Part shown: positions 26,645 to 35,312 of the stretch, piece by piece
How the letters are laid out: each line of letters begins with the position of its first letter
How positions within the stretch are numbered: position 1 is the first letter of the stretch
NCBI RefSeq assembly: GCF_000830885.1
Contig: NZ_CP006951.1
Location: forward strand, 1,116,001-1,180,000
From: Dehalococcoides mccartyi CG5
GTDB lineage: Bacteria; Chloroflexota; Dehalococcoidia; Dehalococcoidales; Dehalococcoidaceae
Length of the DNA stretch: 64,000 nt
Direction: 5' to 3'
Program-made: the position numbers and the translations under genes
Notes under the pieces: model-generated
Told to the model about the DNA's origin: nothing
Seen by the model: the letters and a program-made list of their open reading frames with translations, nothing else
Databases searched by the model: none

Positions 26645-27208
26645 TTGAGTAGAGTTGCACTAAAGAGCCTTGACACAGCCGTCAGAAGGGCTGAAACTGA
26701 TTCCGATATCCGCTGGGATATTTTTAAAATCCAACCAGGTTGGGTTGGGGTAATGGCATCTACGGAAGGAATCTGCCGCCTTACCCTGCCTCAGCCCGGT
26801 CAAGCCGAAGCACTGGGGCAACTGAAACCGCCGCCGGGTGCTACCCGGACTGACAATCTAGTCAGCTCTCTGGCAACTAAACTTGAAAGCTATTTCAAGG
26901 GAATCAGCACGGATTTCCCGTTCAGCCTTGACCTTGGCGGGTATACACCCTTTGAATCACTGGTGTTTCAGGCCTGCGCCCAGATACCCTACGGACAAAC
27001 CGCCAGTTACGGCCAGATTGCCCGCCAGATAGGCTACCCCAAAGCTGCCAGAGCAGTGGGGCAAGCTCTCCATAAAAATCCCGTGCCCCTCATAGTACCC
27101 TGCCACAGGATAATTGCCGGTAGCGGCAAAACAGGCGGTTTTAACGGCGGGATAAATATAAAATGCTGGCTGCTTACACTGGAAGCTAGGAAACCTTCAG
27201 ATTTATAA
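26645..27208 (+). CDS. ogt: Methylated-DNA-protein-cysteine methyltransferase
   Basis: The protein removes O6-alkyl groups from guanine by transfer to its own cysteine. The active-site block VPCHRIIAGSGKTGGFNGG lies near residues 155-173, and the winged-helix sequence PYGQTASYGQIARQIGYPKAARAVGQAL precedes it. The length of 187 residues is typical. It starts with TTG, with GAGGTG upstream. Its 3' end overlaps the convergent chagasin-like gene by 23 nt. Confidence 0.93.
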   Translation: MSRVALKSLDTAVRRAETDSDIRWDIFKIQPGWVGVMASTEGICRLTLPQPGQAEALGQLKPPPGATRTDNLVSSLATKLESYFKGISTDFPFSLDLGGYTPFESLVFQACAQIPYGQTASYGQIARQIGYPKAARAVGQALHKNPVPLIVPCHRIIAGSGKTGGFNGGINIKCWLLTLEARKPSDL

Positions 27209-27569
27209 CTAACGTTTCCAGAGGTACAGCATCCCACGGACGGGAATAGTAAAACCAGAGTTCGGTCTGTTCTTTATCCAAAGCCCTGAAGCGGAAATAT
27301 TCGGTTCCGCCGCTTCCGACCAGAGCAGCATCAGCATTATCAGGCGTATAGGTTTTTTCAACCAGATATATTTTAGAACTGACCGATTCAAAATCCCAGC
27401 TATACCCGGTGCTGGGATTAGACGGCAGGGCTACTATAAATTCGTCACCGGTATGGCACTCTATCAGGGTATCATCGGCGGTATAAGTTTTTACCTGAGC
27501 ACTGCAACCGGAAAAAGCCAAACTGAAAGCGCAAACCAGACTAAGTATCAAACCCGCAAATTTCTTCAT
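27186..27569 (-). CDS. Lipoprotein with chagasin-type (I42) protease-inhibitor domain
   Basis: The N-terminal lipobox is clear (hydrophobic core, then SLAFSGCSA with Cys near residue 21), so the mature protein should be anchored outside the membrane. The domain carries the chagasin L2 loop as NPSTGYSWDF near residues 53-62, a GSGGTEYFRFRAL L4-like segment and the LWFYYSRPW end segment corresponding to the L6 loop. Chagasins inhibit C1-type cysteine proteases. No target protease is nearby. The length of 127 residues is normal. Confidence 0.85.
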   Translation of the reverse strand: MKKFAGLILSLVCAFSLAFSGCSAQVKTYTADDTLIECHTGDEFIVALPSNPSTGYSWDFESVSSKIYLVEKTYTPDNADAALVGSGGTEYFRFRALDKEQTELWFYYSRPWDAVPLETLVINLKVS

Positions 27570-27591
27570 AATTTCACTCCATCAGGCTCAT

Positions 27592-28422
27592 CTACTCCGG
27601 GTTTCCCCCGAACAGTTCTGCCCGGTATATATGGCGTCTGGCCTCGGAAACATGCTTCAGTTTCAAATTCAGAAAACCTGTTTCATACTCACCCATAATA
27701 CCGGCGGCGGCAAAACTAAAATAACAGTTATCCCCGATGATAATATGGTCTAAAGCCCGTATTTTCATCACCATGGCAGCATATACCAGTTCACGGGTTA
27801 CGTCTTTATCTGCCTGTGAAGGCTCGGTCTTGCCGGAGGGATGGTTGTGGACAAAAATAAGGGCGGAGGCATTTTTGGAAATAGCGGCCGCAATCACCTC
27901 ACGGGGGACTATGCAACCGCTGGCCACCGTTCCGCAAAAAAGGTCTGCCACGTCCAGCACCCTGTGCTGGCTGTCCAGATAAATTACCTTGAAAACCTCT
28001 TTTTTAAGACCCCGCATGGCACAGTAAAGGTAGTCAAACACCTGCTGGGCAGTATTGCAGACCGGTTTTTCAATAATGCCATCTTTCAGGTAACGCTGGG
28101 ATACTTCTTTAATAAGTTTGATAGCCACCGAATTGACCGCCCCAATGCCCTTTATGCCTGAGAGTTCTTCAGGTGAGGCCTCCAGCACAGCCCTCAGACT
28201 GCCGAAGTTTTTGATAGCCTCTTTGGCGGCCTGTTTGCAATCACGGCGGGGAGTTCCTAAAGTAAGCAGTAGCTCCACCACTTCATAATCATTCAGCCCG
28301 TCCAGACCGGCCTTTAAAAAACGCTCACGCAAACGCTGGCGGTGCCCTTCATTAGGGTTAGCCGGGGGATTGGAGGAGGGGGTCTCATCGGTCTTATTCG
28401 GCAGACTCATCCGGTTCTTCAT
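27592..28422 (-). CDS. radC: RadC family JAB/MPN-domain protein
   Basis: The 276-residue protein begins with a basic, proline-rich segment and a helix-hairpin-helix region (GLNDYEVVELLL, SPEELSGIKGIGAVNSVAIKL). The JAB1/MPN metalloprotease-like domain follows with FVHNHPSGKTEPSQAD near residue 195 and the late aspartate in LDHIIIGDN. The old DNA-repair assignment is doubtful and the molecular role is open. It is the third gene of the run dnaE - DUF2007 gene - radC and overlaps its predecessor by 29 nt. Confidence 0.93.
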   Translation of the reverse strand: MKNRMSLPNKTDETPSSNPPANPNEGHRQRLRERFLKAGLDGLNDYEVVELLLTLGTPRRDCKQAAKEAIKNFGSLRAVLEASPEELSGIKGIGAVNSVAIKLIKEVSQRYLKDGIIEKPVCNTAQQVFDYLYCAMRGLKKEVFKVIYLDSQHRVLDVADLFCGTVASGCIVPREVIAAAISKNASALIFVHNHPSGKTEPSQADKDVTRELVYAAMVMKIRALDHIIIGDNCYFSFAAAGIMGEYETGFLNLKLKHVSEARRHIYRAELFGGNPE

Positions 28423-28642
28423 TCTGTATCTGCAAATCCGCCAATATTTCTTTGGCCTGAGTAAGGTGTTCCTTTAAAACATACAGACTTACCGGCAACA
28501 TGGTCACCCCCAGATACGAAAATACATGCTGGGCTCCCAGAGTGGACGGAATACCCTCCCCCTCCAGAAAACCCTGCCACATCTCAGCTATTATCTGGTT
28601 CGGGGCTATGCCCGCCAGTTCCAGTTTATCCGCTTGGGGCAT
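28394..28642 (-). CDS. DUF2007 (PII-fold-like) small protein
   Basis: The 82-residue protein contains the DUF2007 pattern: NQIIAEMWQGFLEGEGIPST, then a central hydrophobic strand VSLYVLKEHLTQAKEIL. The family is annotated as putative signal transducers, without a demonstrated ligand. It overlaps the end of dnaE by 17 nt and the start of radC by 29 nt, so the three are probably translated from one mRNA. Confidence 0.75.
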   Translation of the reverse strand: MPQADKLELAGIAPNQIIAEMWQGFLEGEGIPSTLGAQHVFSYLGVTMLPVSLYVLKEHLTQAKEILADLQIQNEEPDESAE

Positions 28643-31600
28643 TATTCTCCAACCTCACATTGGCACTGCCCACCAGGGCAGCAAGCTTATTTTTTAGCTC
28701 CGGACAATAGTATACCCAGATATCAGGCATTTTCAATATGAAAACCCTCTCGTGGTTGACCACGCACAACCGTACTTCGGTTTCACCCGTATATTGCCGC
28801 AGGGTTTCCACTACCTCATTCAGACAGTCAATATCCCGTTCCTCATTTTCAGTTTGCTGGATACATACCACCAAACGCTGCAGTTGGGGAGCCGGAGGCT
28901 CTTTTTCCTCGGACTTTGGCTGGGGGGCATTTATAAATACCGGTGCCGCTTTCTTCTCTGTTTCCGGCTGGTACCGGCTTACTTTTTCGGCATGAATTGA
29001 TACCCTGTCTCCACGAACCACAGCTTTACCTTCCACTAAAAGAATATTCCCCTCTTCCCAGAGGGCCTTGGTTGCGTTATAAACTTTCGGCCAGGCGGCT
29101 ATTTCCACCCGTCCTACCAAATCTTCAATTTCGGCCATAACAAACGGTTTGCCTTCGCGGGTGGCCGAAACCCGCACCGAAGCCACCATACCCGCTACTG
29201 TAACCAGCTGATTGTGGAGTTCCTCATCTATCTGGCCGCACAGGGCGGTAGTTACCTCCAAAGCCGAACTGGCATAGGGGGTAAACGGATGCTCAGATAT
29301 AAATATACCTACCAGCTCTTTTTCCCACTGGAGTTTTTCACGGGTGGTAACCGGTGATTCTTCAAGCTCCAGATTAGTCATGGGTACGGGTGATTGCTGG
29401 CTGAAAAGGTCAAACATAGTAGTCTGGTTTGAATCTTTCATCTTCTGCTCCCGCTGAGCCAATGAAAGTATATTCGGCAAATTGAAAAAGAGAGTTCCCC
29501 TGTCACCCATATTATCCAAAGCCCCAGCCTTAACCAGACTTTCCATCACCCGCTTGTTAAGTGATGAACCCTCGGCCCTGCGGCATAAATCCTCCACAGA
29601 CAGATAGTCCCCGTTGGCTTTCCTTTCGGCCACAATAGGCTCTACTGCCGCCACACCCACATTCTTGATAGCCGCCAGCCCGAAGCGGATTTTTTTAACC
29701 CCGCCTTCGGCTTGTTCTATCTCAAAATTAGCCCCGCTGCGGTTAATATCCGGCGGCAATACTTCTATCCCCATATGGCGGGCTTCGGTAACGGCGGTTA
29801 CCACCTTTTCGGTCACGTCACAAAAAGCCTGAAGATAAGCGGTTATATATTCCACTGGGTAATTAGCCTTGAGGTAGGCTGTCTGATAGGCGATAAGGGC
29901 ATAGCTGGTAGCATGGGCCTTGTTAAAGGCATACCCGGCAAAAGGTTCAACCAGAGCAAATACCTCATCGGCTATCTCACGGGTATAGCCGTTTTTCATG
30001 GCCCCGTCCACAAAATTGGCTTTCTGCTTCTGCATAACGGCGGCAATCTTTTTACCCATGGCCTTGCGGAGTATATCCGCCTGCCCCAGAGTATAGCCGG
30101 AAAAGGTCTGGGCTATGAAGAGAACCTGCTCCTGATAGACAATAACCCCGTAAGTTTCTTCCAGCAGGGGTTCAAGTGCGGGGTGTGGATAGGTGATAGG
30201 CTCAAGCCCATGCTTGGATTTGATAAAACGGGGTATCTGCTCCATAGGGCCGGGGCGGTATAAAGCCACCATAGCACCAATATCCGAAAACACTGTCGGT
30301 TTCAGTTCTTTGATATAGCGGCGCATACCCGTACCTTCCAGCTGGAAAACACCCACTGTTTCGCCGGCTGCCAGCAGTTCAAAGGTCTTTTGGTCGTCAA
30401 GGGGTATGGCCAAGGGGTCGATATCCTGTCCGGTGTATTCTTTGATTACCGCACAGGCCTTGCCCAGTATATTCAGGTTGACCAAACCCAGAAAGTCCAT
30501 CTTGAGCAAACCTATTTTGGCTATGTCTTCCATGGTGTACTGGGTCATGACCAGCCCCAGATTATTCTCCTTGCTGAGGCGCTGCAGGGGTACATGGTCT
30601 GTCAAGGGGTCTTTGGAAATGACTACGCCGGCAGCATGGGTGGAAGCATGACGGGAAAGACCCTCCACCTTGCGGGCGGCATCCACCAGATTGCGGACAA
30701 CGGCATCTTGATTGTACATTTCCTTGAGCTCGGAGCTTTCTTCCATAGCCTTGTCCAGAGTCATGTGAGGGGAGAAAGGTATAACCTTGGCTACCCTATC
30801 CACATCGGCATAGGCCATGCCAAGTGCCCGTCCCACATCCCGCACGGCCGCTTTTGCCCCCAGCGTACCAAAGGTAATAATCTGGGAAACATGGTCACGC
30901 CCGTACTTGCCGACAACGTATTCAATAACCTCCTCGCGGCGGTCATCCTGAAAGTCCATATCAATATCAGGCATTTCCTTGCGTTCAATATTCAGAAAAC
31001 GCTCAAAAACCAGTTTGTATCTGATGGGGTCAAGGGCGGTTATGCCTAGACAGTAAAGCACTATGGACGAAGCGGCACTGCCACGGACACCATAATACAA
31101 CCCTTTTTCTTTTACAAAACGGATGATATCCCAGGTAACCAGAAAGTAATTGGCAAACTCGGTGGTTTTGATAACATCCAGTTCGTACTTCAGGCGGTCA
31201 AGTATCTCCGGGCCGGCATCAGGGTAAAAAACTGGCAGTCCTTCATAGCACAAGTCTGCCAGATACTCATCAGGGGTTTTGCCTTTGGGTATATCTATCT
31301 CCGGCAGGTGCAGACGCCCGAAGTCCAGGCTGACATTGCACATCTCAGCTATTTTGGCGGTGTTTTCAATTGCATCAGGTATATCTTGATAGGCTTCCGC
31401 CATTTCCTGAGGGGATTTCAGGTAAAAATATTCCCCCTCCATCTTCATCCGCTTTTCGTCACTGACCAGTGCATTTGTGCCTATGCAAAGCAGCAAATCA
31501 TGGTAGGGGGCATCTTCCTTGTCCAGATAGTGGGTATCGTTGGTAGCTACCAAGGGAATATCCAGCTCCCGTGCCATAGGTATAAGGACGCTGTTTATCT

Positions 31601-32138
31601 TTTCCAAATCAGGCATGGGGTGGCGCTGGATTTCTATATAGTAGTTTTCAAAAGTTTTCTTGTACCACAGGGCGGCTTCTCTGGCCTCATCATAGCGGTT
31701 TTCCAGTATCAGGCGGGGTACTTCACCCGACGGGCAGGCCGAAAGGCAAACCAGCCCTTCTGAATATTTCTCAAGCAGTTCTTTATCTATACGGGGTTTG
31801 TAGTAAAAGCCCTCCAGATGCGAACGCGAGCTAAGCTGAATAAGGTTATGGTAGCCCTTGTTATTTTTAGCCAGCAGTACCAGATGGTAGTAGTTTTTGT
31901 CTGCCGCAGTTTTGGCGGTGCGGTCACCATATGCCAGATAAAATTCGCTGCCCAGTATGGGTTTTATGCCTGCCTCTTTGGCTTCTTTGTAAAAACGGGG
32001 AATGCCATGCATAGTGCCGTGGTCAGTAATAGCTAGTGCCTCCATGCCAAGTTCCTTGGCGCGGACTACCAGCTGGGAAATACGGCACATGCCGTCCAGC
32101 AGGCTGAATTCGGTGTGGACATGAAGATGACAAAACAT
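28626..32138 (-). CDS. dnaE: DNA polymerase III subunit alpha
   Basis: This is the replicative polymerase catalytic subunit (C family, DnaE1 type, 1170 residues). The N-terminal PHP domain starts MFCHLHVHTEFSLLDG. The palm contains MPDIDMDFQDDRR near residue 400 and GSAASSIVLYCLGI just before it. The fingers, the HhH region and an OB fold (QLVTVAGMVASVR, about residues 985-1000) follow. The open frame continues to 32207, but AGGAAA just before ATG 32136-32138 and the family start at MFCHLHVH fix the start. Confidence 0.97.
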   Translation of the reverse strand: MFCHLHVHTEFSLLDGMCRISQLVVRAKELGMEALAITDHGTMHGIPRFYKEAKEAGIKPILGSEFYLAYGDRTAKTAADKNYYHLVLLAKNNKGYHNLIQLSSRSHLEGFYYKPRIDKELLEKYSEGLVCLSACPSGEVPRLILENRYDEAREAALWYKKTFENYYIEIQRHPMPDLEKINSVLIPMARELDIPLVATNDTHYLDKEDAPYHDLLLCIGTNALVSDEKRMKMEGEYFYLKSPQEMAEAYQDIPDAIENTAKIAEMCNVSLDFGRLHLPEIDIPKGKTPDEYLADLCYEGLPVFYPDAGPEILDRLKYELDVIKTTEFANYFLVTWDIIRFVKEKGLYYGVRGSAASSIVLYCLGITALDPIRYKLVFERFLNIERKEMPDIDMDFQDDRREEVIEYVVGKYGRDHVSQIITFGTLGAKAAVRDVGRALGMAYADVDRVAKVIPFSPHMTLDKAMEESSELKEMYNQDAVVRNLVDAARKVEGLSRHASTHAAGVVISKDPLTDHVPLQRLSKENNLGLVMTQYTMEDIAKIGLLKMDFLGLVNLNILGKACAVIKEYTGQDIDPLAIPLDDQKTFELLAAGETVGVFQLEGTGMRRYIKELKPTVFSDIGAMVALYRPGPMEQIPRFIKSKHGLEPITYPHPALEPLLEETYGVIVYQEQVLFIAQTFSGYTLGQADILRKAMGKKIAAVMQKQKANFVDGAMKNGYTREIADEVFALVEPFAGYAFNKAHATSYALIAYQTAYLKANYPVEYITAYLQAFCDVTEKVVTAVTEARHMGIEVLPPDINRSGANFEIEQAEGGVKKIRFGLAAIKNVGVAAVEPIVAERKANGDYLSVEDLCRRAEGSSLNKRVMESLVKAGALDNMGDRGTLFFNLPNILSLAQREQKMKDSNQTTMFDLFSQQSPVPMTNLELEESPVTTREKLQWEKELVGIFISEHPFTPYASSALEVTTALCGQIDEELHNQLVTVAGMVASVRVSATREGKPFVMAEIEDLVGRVEIAAWPKVYNATKALWEEGNILLVEGKAVVRGDRVSIHAEKVSRYQPETEKKAAPVFINAPQPKSEEKEPPAPQLQRLVVCIQQTENEERDIDCLNEVVETLRQYTGETEVRLCVVNHERVFILKMPDIWVYYCPELKNKLAALVGSANVRLENNAPSG

Positions 32139-32284
32139 AGCTTTTCCTAAGGGCAGATTATAACACAGCCCTGCCATTTGAGGTATGCAGGTGAGAAGGC
32201 ATTTCAAGGCTTAAAACAACCTCAAACAGACAACCTCAAGGTTTGAAGGTGCATTTTTCGCAGATAAGAGTGTAAAATACAGCC

Positions 32285-32995
32285 ATGAAACCAGAATTGA
32301 AAAGATTTTTATATAATGTCTGGAAAACCTTAGCCATACTCCTTATCCCACTGATAATACTCACCCTGACCCTGAGTATACTTATAAACTGCCAATGGCT
32401 GTATGAAAAGGGTTTTGAAAAGTACGAAATCAGCCAGAAAACCGGCTTTACCCCCGTCCAGCTGGAAACAGCCGCATCTACCCTTATCAGTTACTTTAAC
32501 AACGGCGAGGAATATATAGACCTGCAGCTGGAAAAAGACGGGGTAGACGTAACCGTATTTAAAGAACGGGAAATACTGCACTTAAAAGATGTAAAGGGGC
32601 TTGTCCGCCTGAATTATCTGGCTCTGGGCATCTGCCTATTACTTGGCGGAGGATTTTTCCTTTACCTATACTTGAAAAAACAGGCCGGGCGGGTAAAAGA
32701 AGCCGGCATAGTGCTTATTCAGGGGGGAATGTTCAGCCTTTTGTTATTAGGCGGCATCGGGCTTATAGCCATGCTGGATTTCCAGACTTTCTTCACCCGG
32801 TTGCACCTGCTTGGTTTCAGCAATGCCTTCTGGTTGTTAGACCCCGCCAAAGACTATCTGGTAATGTTTTTCCCCAGAGGGTTCTGGGAAGACAGCACCC
32901 TTGTGCTGGGCATTTCAATCGGGGTATTGGCAGTCAGTCTTATGGCCGGCGGTTGGCTACTAAGAAAACCTGCCAGAAGTGACCTGCCTTTTTAA
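32285..32995 (+). CDS. TIGR01906/DUF1461 family integral membrane protein
   Basis: The 236-residue protein has transmembrane segments at about 14-36, 113-130, 147-165 and 207-228. The extracytoplasmic part contains NNGEEYIDL and REILHLKDVKGLV, a pattern (start hydrophobic helix, Y-F-N region, H-x-x-D-V-K) typical of TIGR01906 proteins. Their function is unknown. A hairpin terminator follows. Confidence 0.75.
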   Translation: MKPELKRFLYNVWKTLAILLIPLIILTLTLSILINCQWLYEKGFEKYEISQKTGFTPVQLETAASTLISYFNNGEEYIDLQLEKDGVDVTVFKEREILHLKDVKGLVRLNYLALGICLLLGGGFFLYLYLKKQAGRVKEAGIVLIQGGMFSLLLLGGIGLIAMLDFQTFFTRLHLLGFSNAFWLLDPAKDYLVMFFPRGFWEDSTLVLGISIGVLAVSLMAGGWLLRKPARSDLPF

Positions 32996-33003
32996 TAGCC
33001 AAA

Positions 33004-33029
33004 CGGCGGTAAACCCCGCCGCTTCTTTT
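33004..33029 (+). terminator. Terminator after the TIGR01906 gene
   Basis: CGGCGG and CCGCCG form a 6-bp stem with a 6-nt loop, followed by CTTCTTTT. Confidence 0.65.
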
Positions 33030-33085
33030 CAAGATGCTACATTGCACACCTGTGATAAACAATACAGAACTTCAGTTCTAGCTTA

Positions 33086-33502
33086 CTATGCCTTACTGAC
33101 AGTCAGCAACAGGCGGTACTGGTCTTTGGTAATTTCTGTACCAGCTGCAGGGTAGGGAGTAACGTTAAAGCTGAATTTATAAATGCCGAAATCAGCTACC
33201 GCATCTCCTCCGGCACCTCTTTTAACCATGTAAAACTTGGTCTTTTCGCCGCCAGAGTTAATCTCCAACTGAACCATCACTTCACCCGCCCAGATACACT
33301 GGACACCCTCGGGGCAACGGCTGTCGGATACTACCCCTACGAATTTGATAATCAGATCTTCGCCGGCTATGGCACAACTCTGTCCAGGGGGGAAAGAGAT
33401 AGACTGGTCAAGCCCTGCCGTAGGAGTGTCAACGGAACAGGCCGAAAGGGGTAAACCTAGCATCAGCAAACCGGCAAATATAGTTAAGACTCTCTTGCGC
33501 AT
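33086..33502 (-). CDS. Secreted lipoprotein of unknown function
   Basis: The signal peptide and lipobox are clear (MRKRVLTIFAGLLMLGLPLS then ACS, Cys near residue 22). The mature part contains a paired-cysteine segment DSRCPEGVQCIWAGEV near residues 78-93, seen in various small secreted proteins, and is otherwise beta-rich. I cannot assign a function. The length is 138 residues and the neighbours give no hint. Confidence 0.72.
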   Translation of the reverse strand: MRKRVLTIFAGLLMLGLPLSACSVDTPTAGLDQSISFPPGQSCAIAGEDLIIKFVGVVSDSRCPEGVQCIWAGEVMVQLEINSGGEKTKFYMVKRGAGGDAVADFGIYKFSFNVTPYPAAGTEITKDQYRLLLTVSKA

Positions 33503-33850
33503 ATTTTATCCTTTACCTTTCCGGGAAACACACCTGAAGACAGTCTGAAACACTCTGAAAGCTCAAAGACATCCGGTGCACCAGCGGCAGAGTAATTTTC
33601 AGACATATCTGTTTCCCTCTATCTTATAACGATAAACGGAACTTGCAGATAGCCGCTTATAAAAAGTACCTGCCAACCGCAAGCTAAATAAATACCCGCT
33701 TAAGCACCGTACAGAGTAAAGGCAATAGAAAATCCGGATCTTTTACTAAAAACAAAAACCGACACAATACATTGCTGGCTGGGATAGGCAGATGAATTAT
33801 GTCGGCATTTGCCGGTCAGCTTTAACGAAACACAGTTTCATCAACCGAAT
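33503..33850. other. 348-bp spacer without a recognisable gene
   Basis: It holds the upstream region of the lipoprotein gene and the downstream region of the FmdB-like gene. A short CGGCA/TGCCG hairpin lies near 33812-33825, without a U tract. Nothing else was seen. Confidence 0.5.
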
Positions 33851-34066
33851 TTAGTGGCAGCCGGAACAGCTGGAACAAGAACCGCTTGAACAGGAACCGC
33901 CGCCGCTTCCGCAGGAACCGGTACCTCGGCAGGCAAAACCTGAAACGCCTCTGGCAGAGGGAGTTTTGCATTCAGGGCAAAGAGCTTCCTCATCAGCCTT
34001 GCTGGTAGAGCGGATGTCTTCAAATCTGGTTTTGCATTTTGGGCATACATATTCGTAAATTGGCAT
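33851..34066 (-). CDS. FmdB-type zinc-ribbon protein with Gly/Ser/Cys-rich tail
   Basis: The 71-residue protein starts MPIYEYVCPKCKTRFED, the FmdB/CxxC_CXXC_SSSS regulatory zinc ribbon, with the second knuckle in ALCPECKTPSAR. After residue 44 it changes to a low-complexity tail of glycine, serine and at least seven cysteines ending SGCH, which could bind additional metal. The gene has AGGAGAT before the ATG. The function is unknown. Confidence 0.88.
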   Translation of the reverse strand: MPIYEYVCPKCKTRFEDIRSTSKADEEALCPECKTPSARGVSGFACRGTGSCGSGGGSCSSGSCSSCSGCH

Positions 34067-34244
34067 TTTTATCTCCTACTAAAATTGTATCGTCAAAAGA
34101 GCTTAAAGTCAACGCTTACCTGACATAACTATATATCCCAGATGTAGTTGGCCTCAATAACAGTTTAAAAACTAAATATTGTCCAAGACTCTAAAATTTT
34201 CAAAATAAATCCTGCCGCTAAAAGCAGATACTCCTGAAGCTGGA

Positions 34245-34274
34245 TTGACACTAGTCTATCCCAATAAGTATAAT
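34245..34274 (+). promoter_or_regulatory. Promoter of the Leu-Arg-Val tRNA cluster
   Basis: TTGACA at 34245-34250 and TATAAT at 34269-34274 with 18-bp spacing, about 50 bp before the first tRNA. The region 34082-34244 before it holds nothing I recognise. Confidence 0.75.
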
Positions 34275-34324
34275 CTAGCGGCTTAAGTTGTCCAGATAAC
34301 CCTGATCAACTGGTGACTTGACAG

Positions 34325-34411
34325 GCCGAAGTGGCGGAACGGCAGACGCGCTACGTTCAGGGCGTAGTACCTGTAATAGGTGTGAGAGTTCAAATCTCTC
34401 CTTCGGCACCA
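34325..34411 (+). tRNA. tRNA-Leu (CAG)
   Basis: The acceptor GCCGAAG pairs with CTTCGGC. The anticodon CAG lies in TTCAGGG, with a long variable arm and encoded CCA. Confidence 0.96.
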
Positions 34412-34416
34412 TACCG

Positions 34417-34494
34417 GCGCTTGTAGCTCAGTTGGATTAGAGCGCAGCCCTGCGAAGGCTGAGGTCGTGGGTTCGAGTCCCACCAAGCGCGCCA
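34417..34494 (+). tRNA. tRNA-Arg (GCG)
   Basis: The acceptor GCGCTTG pairs with CAAGCGC. The anticodon loop CTGCGAA gives GCG (reads CGC). The discriminator is G and CCA is encoded. Confidence 0.95.
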
Positions 34495-34504
34495 TATTTC
34501 TTTC

Positions 34505-34581
34505 GGGCGGTTAGCTCAGCTGGTTAGAGCACCTGCTTTACACGCAGGGGGTCATAGGTTCGAATCCTATACCGCCCACCA
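34505..34581 (+). tRNA. tRNA-Val (TAC)
   Basis: The acceptor GGGCGGT pairs with ACCGCCC. The anticodon loop TTTACAC gives TAC. The discriminator is A and CCA is encoded. Confidence 0.96.
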
Positions 34582-34598
34582 TTTTTTGAACGTGAAAA

Positions 34599-34634
34599 AG
34601 CCCCTTTGACTTAACTGTCACGGGGGCTGTTTTT
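34599..34634 (+). terminator. Terminator of the tRNA cluster
   Basis: AGCCCC (34599-34604) pairs with GGGGCT (34623-34628), with an inner GAC/GTC pairing, followed by GTTTTTAT. Confidence 0.75.
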
Positions 34635-34781
34635 ATAAATGGCACTAAACAACTGTCACCGGCTACTATACATGAATTGTTATCTGCTAAAACTGAGATG
34701 AAGTATCGTTATACGTATAACTGGTGTTATAATTTCACCGGTATATCAGGCATTATTCAGATAACAGGAGAGAATTTGATT

Positions 34782-34901
34782 ATGGACACACTGGGTTTTA
34801 TTTTAGCAATACTGGGCATTATGGTGGCAATTTCCTTACTCTATGTCTTAAATTTATCTGCAAAAGCTTTAACAATTTACATCAACAAAAATAAAAAATA
34901 G
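34782..34901 (+). CDS. Small single-span membrane protein
   Basis: From ATG 34782 this 39-residue protein has one hydrophobic helix (about residues 5-31, FILAILGIMVAISLLYVL) and a basic tail ending NKNKK. AGGAGAG lies about 10 nt upstream; a TTG two codons earlier is an alternative start. I do not recognise it. It stands alone between the tRNA cluster and the trp leader. Confidence 0.55.
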   Translation: MDTLGFILAILGIMVAISLLYVLNLSAKALTIYINKNKK

Positions 34902-34970
34902 TAAAAAGTTAAACCCTCCCGCTTAGCCAGTCCCGCAAGAAACTCCGGCAATAACGTAACCAAGATAACA

Positions 34971-35000
34971 TTGACAAAGACATTTTTTATATTGTAATAT
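34971..35000 (+). promoter_or_regulatory. Promoter of the trp operon
   Basis: TTGACA at 34971-34976 and TAATAT at 34995-35000 with 18-bp spacing, giving a start near 35007 at the head of the T-box leader. Confidence 0.75.
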
Positions 35001-35009
35001 TGTTTTACA

Positions 35010-35250
35010 GACTAGGAATGAGATTAGTAGGTCTAAAGCGAAGCTCAGAGAGCCGGGCAAGGTGAGAGCCGGTGCTAGCGCATAGAACTGAATGGACTCA
35101 GGAGTCGCAGGCCGAAAAAGGAAACTTGAGTAGGTTTTGACGGAAGGGCACCGTTATCAAAGCCTAGGGTATCGCTCTGAGAAATCCGGGCCGCACCCGA
35201 AAAAAGATATTCCTGTATTTTTTGCAGGGATAATTAGGGTGGCACCGCGA
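35010..35250 (+). promoter_or_regulatory. Tryptophan T-box leader
   Basis: The T-box sequence AGGGTGGCACCGCG is at 35236-35249, preceded by a typical long stem I region. A TGG specifier triplet lies at 35093-35095 in GAATGGACTC. The antiterminator bulge reads TGGC, whose C would pair with a G discriminator; tRNA-Trp at 17156 has exactly that. Uncharged tRNA-Trp should therefore stabilise the antiterminator and turn on the trp genes. Confidence 0.93.
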
Positions 35251-35255
35251 AGGTT

Positions 35256-35295
35256 AATCCCTCGCCCCTAAAAAGGACGAGGGATTTATTTTTTT
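35256..35295 (+). terminator. T-box-controlled terminator before trpE
   Basis: AATCCCTCG (35256-35264) pairs with CGAGGGATT (35278-35286), followed by a run of T. Its 5' arm follows the T-box sequence, as in standard T-box attenuators. Confidence 0.93.
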
Positions 35296-35312
35296 GCGAG
35301 GTGCCCGTTAAA

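Noticed and set aside
33841-34050. Alternative frame over the FmdB-like gene
   Set aside because: It is the alanine/proline-rich shadow of the Cys-rich tail; the MPIYEYVCPKC frame has the ribosome site and family motif.
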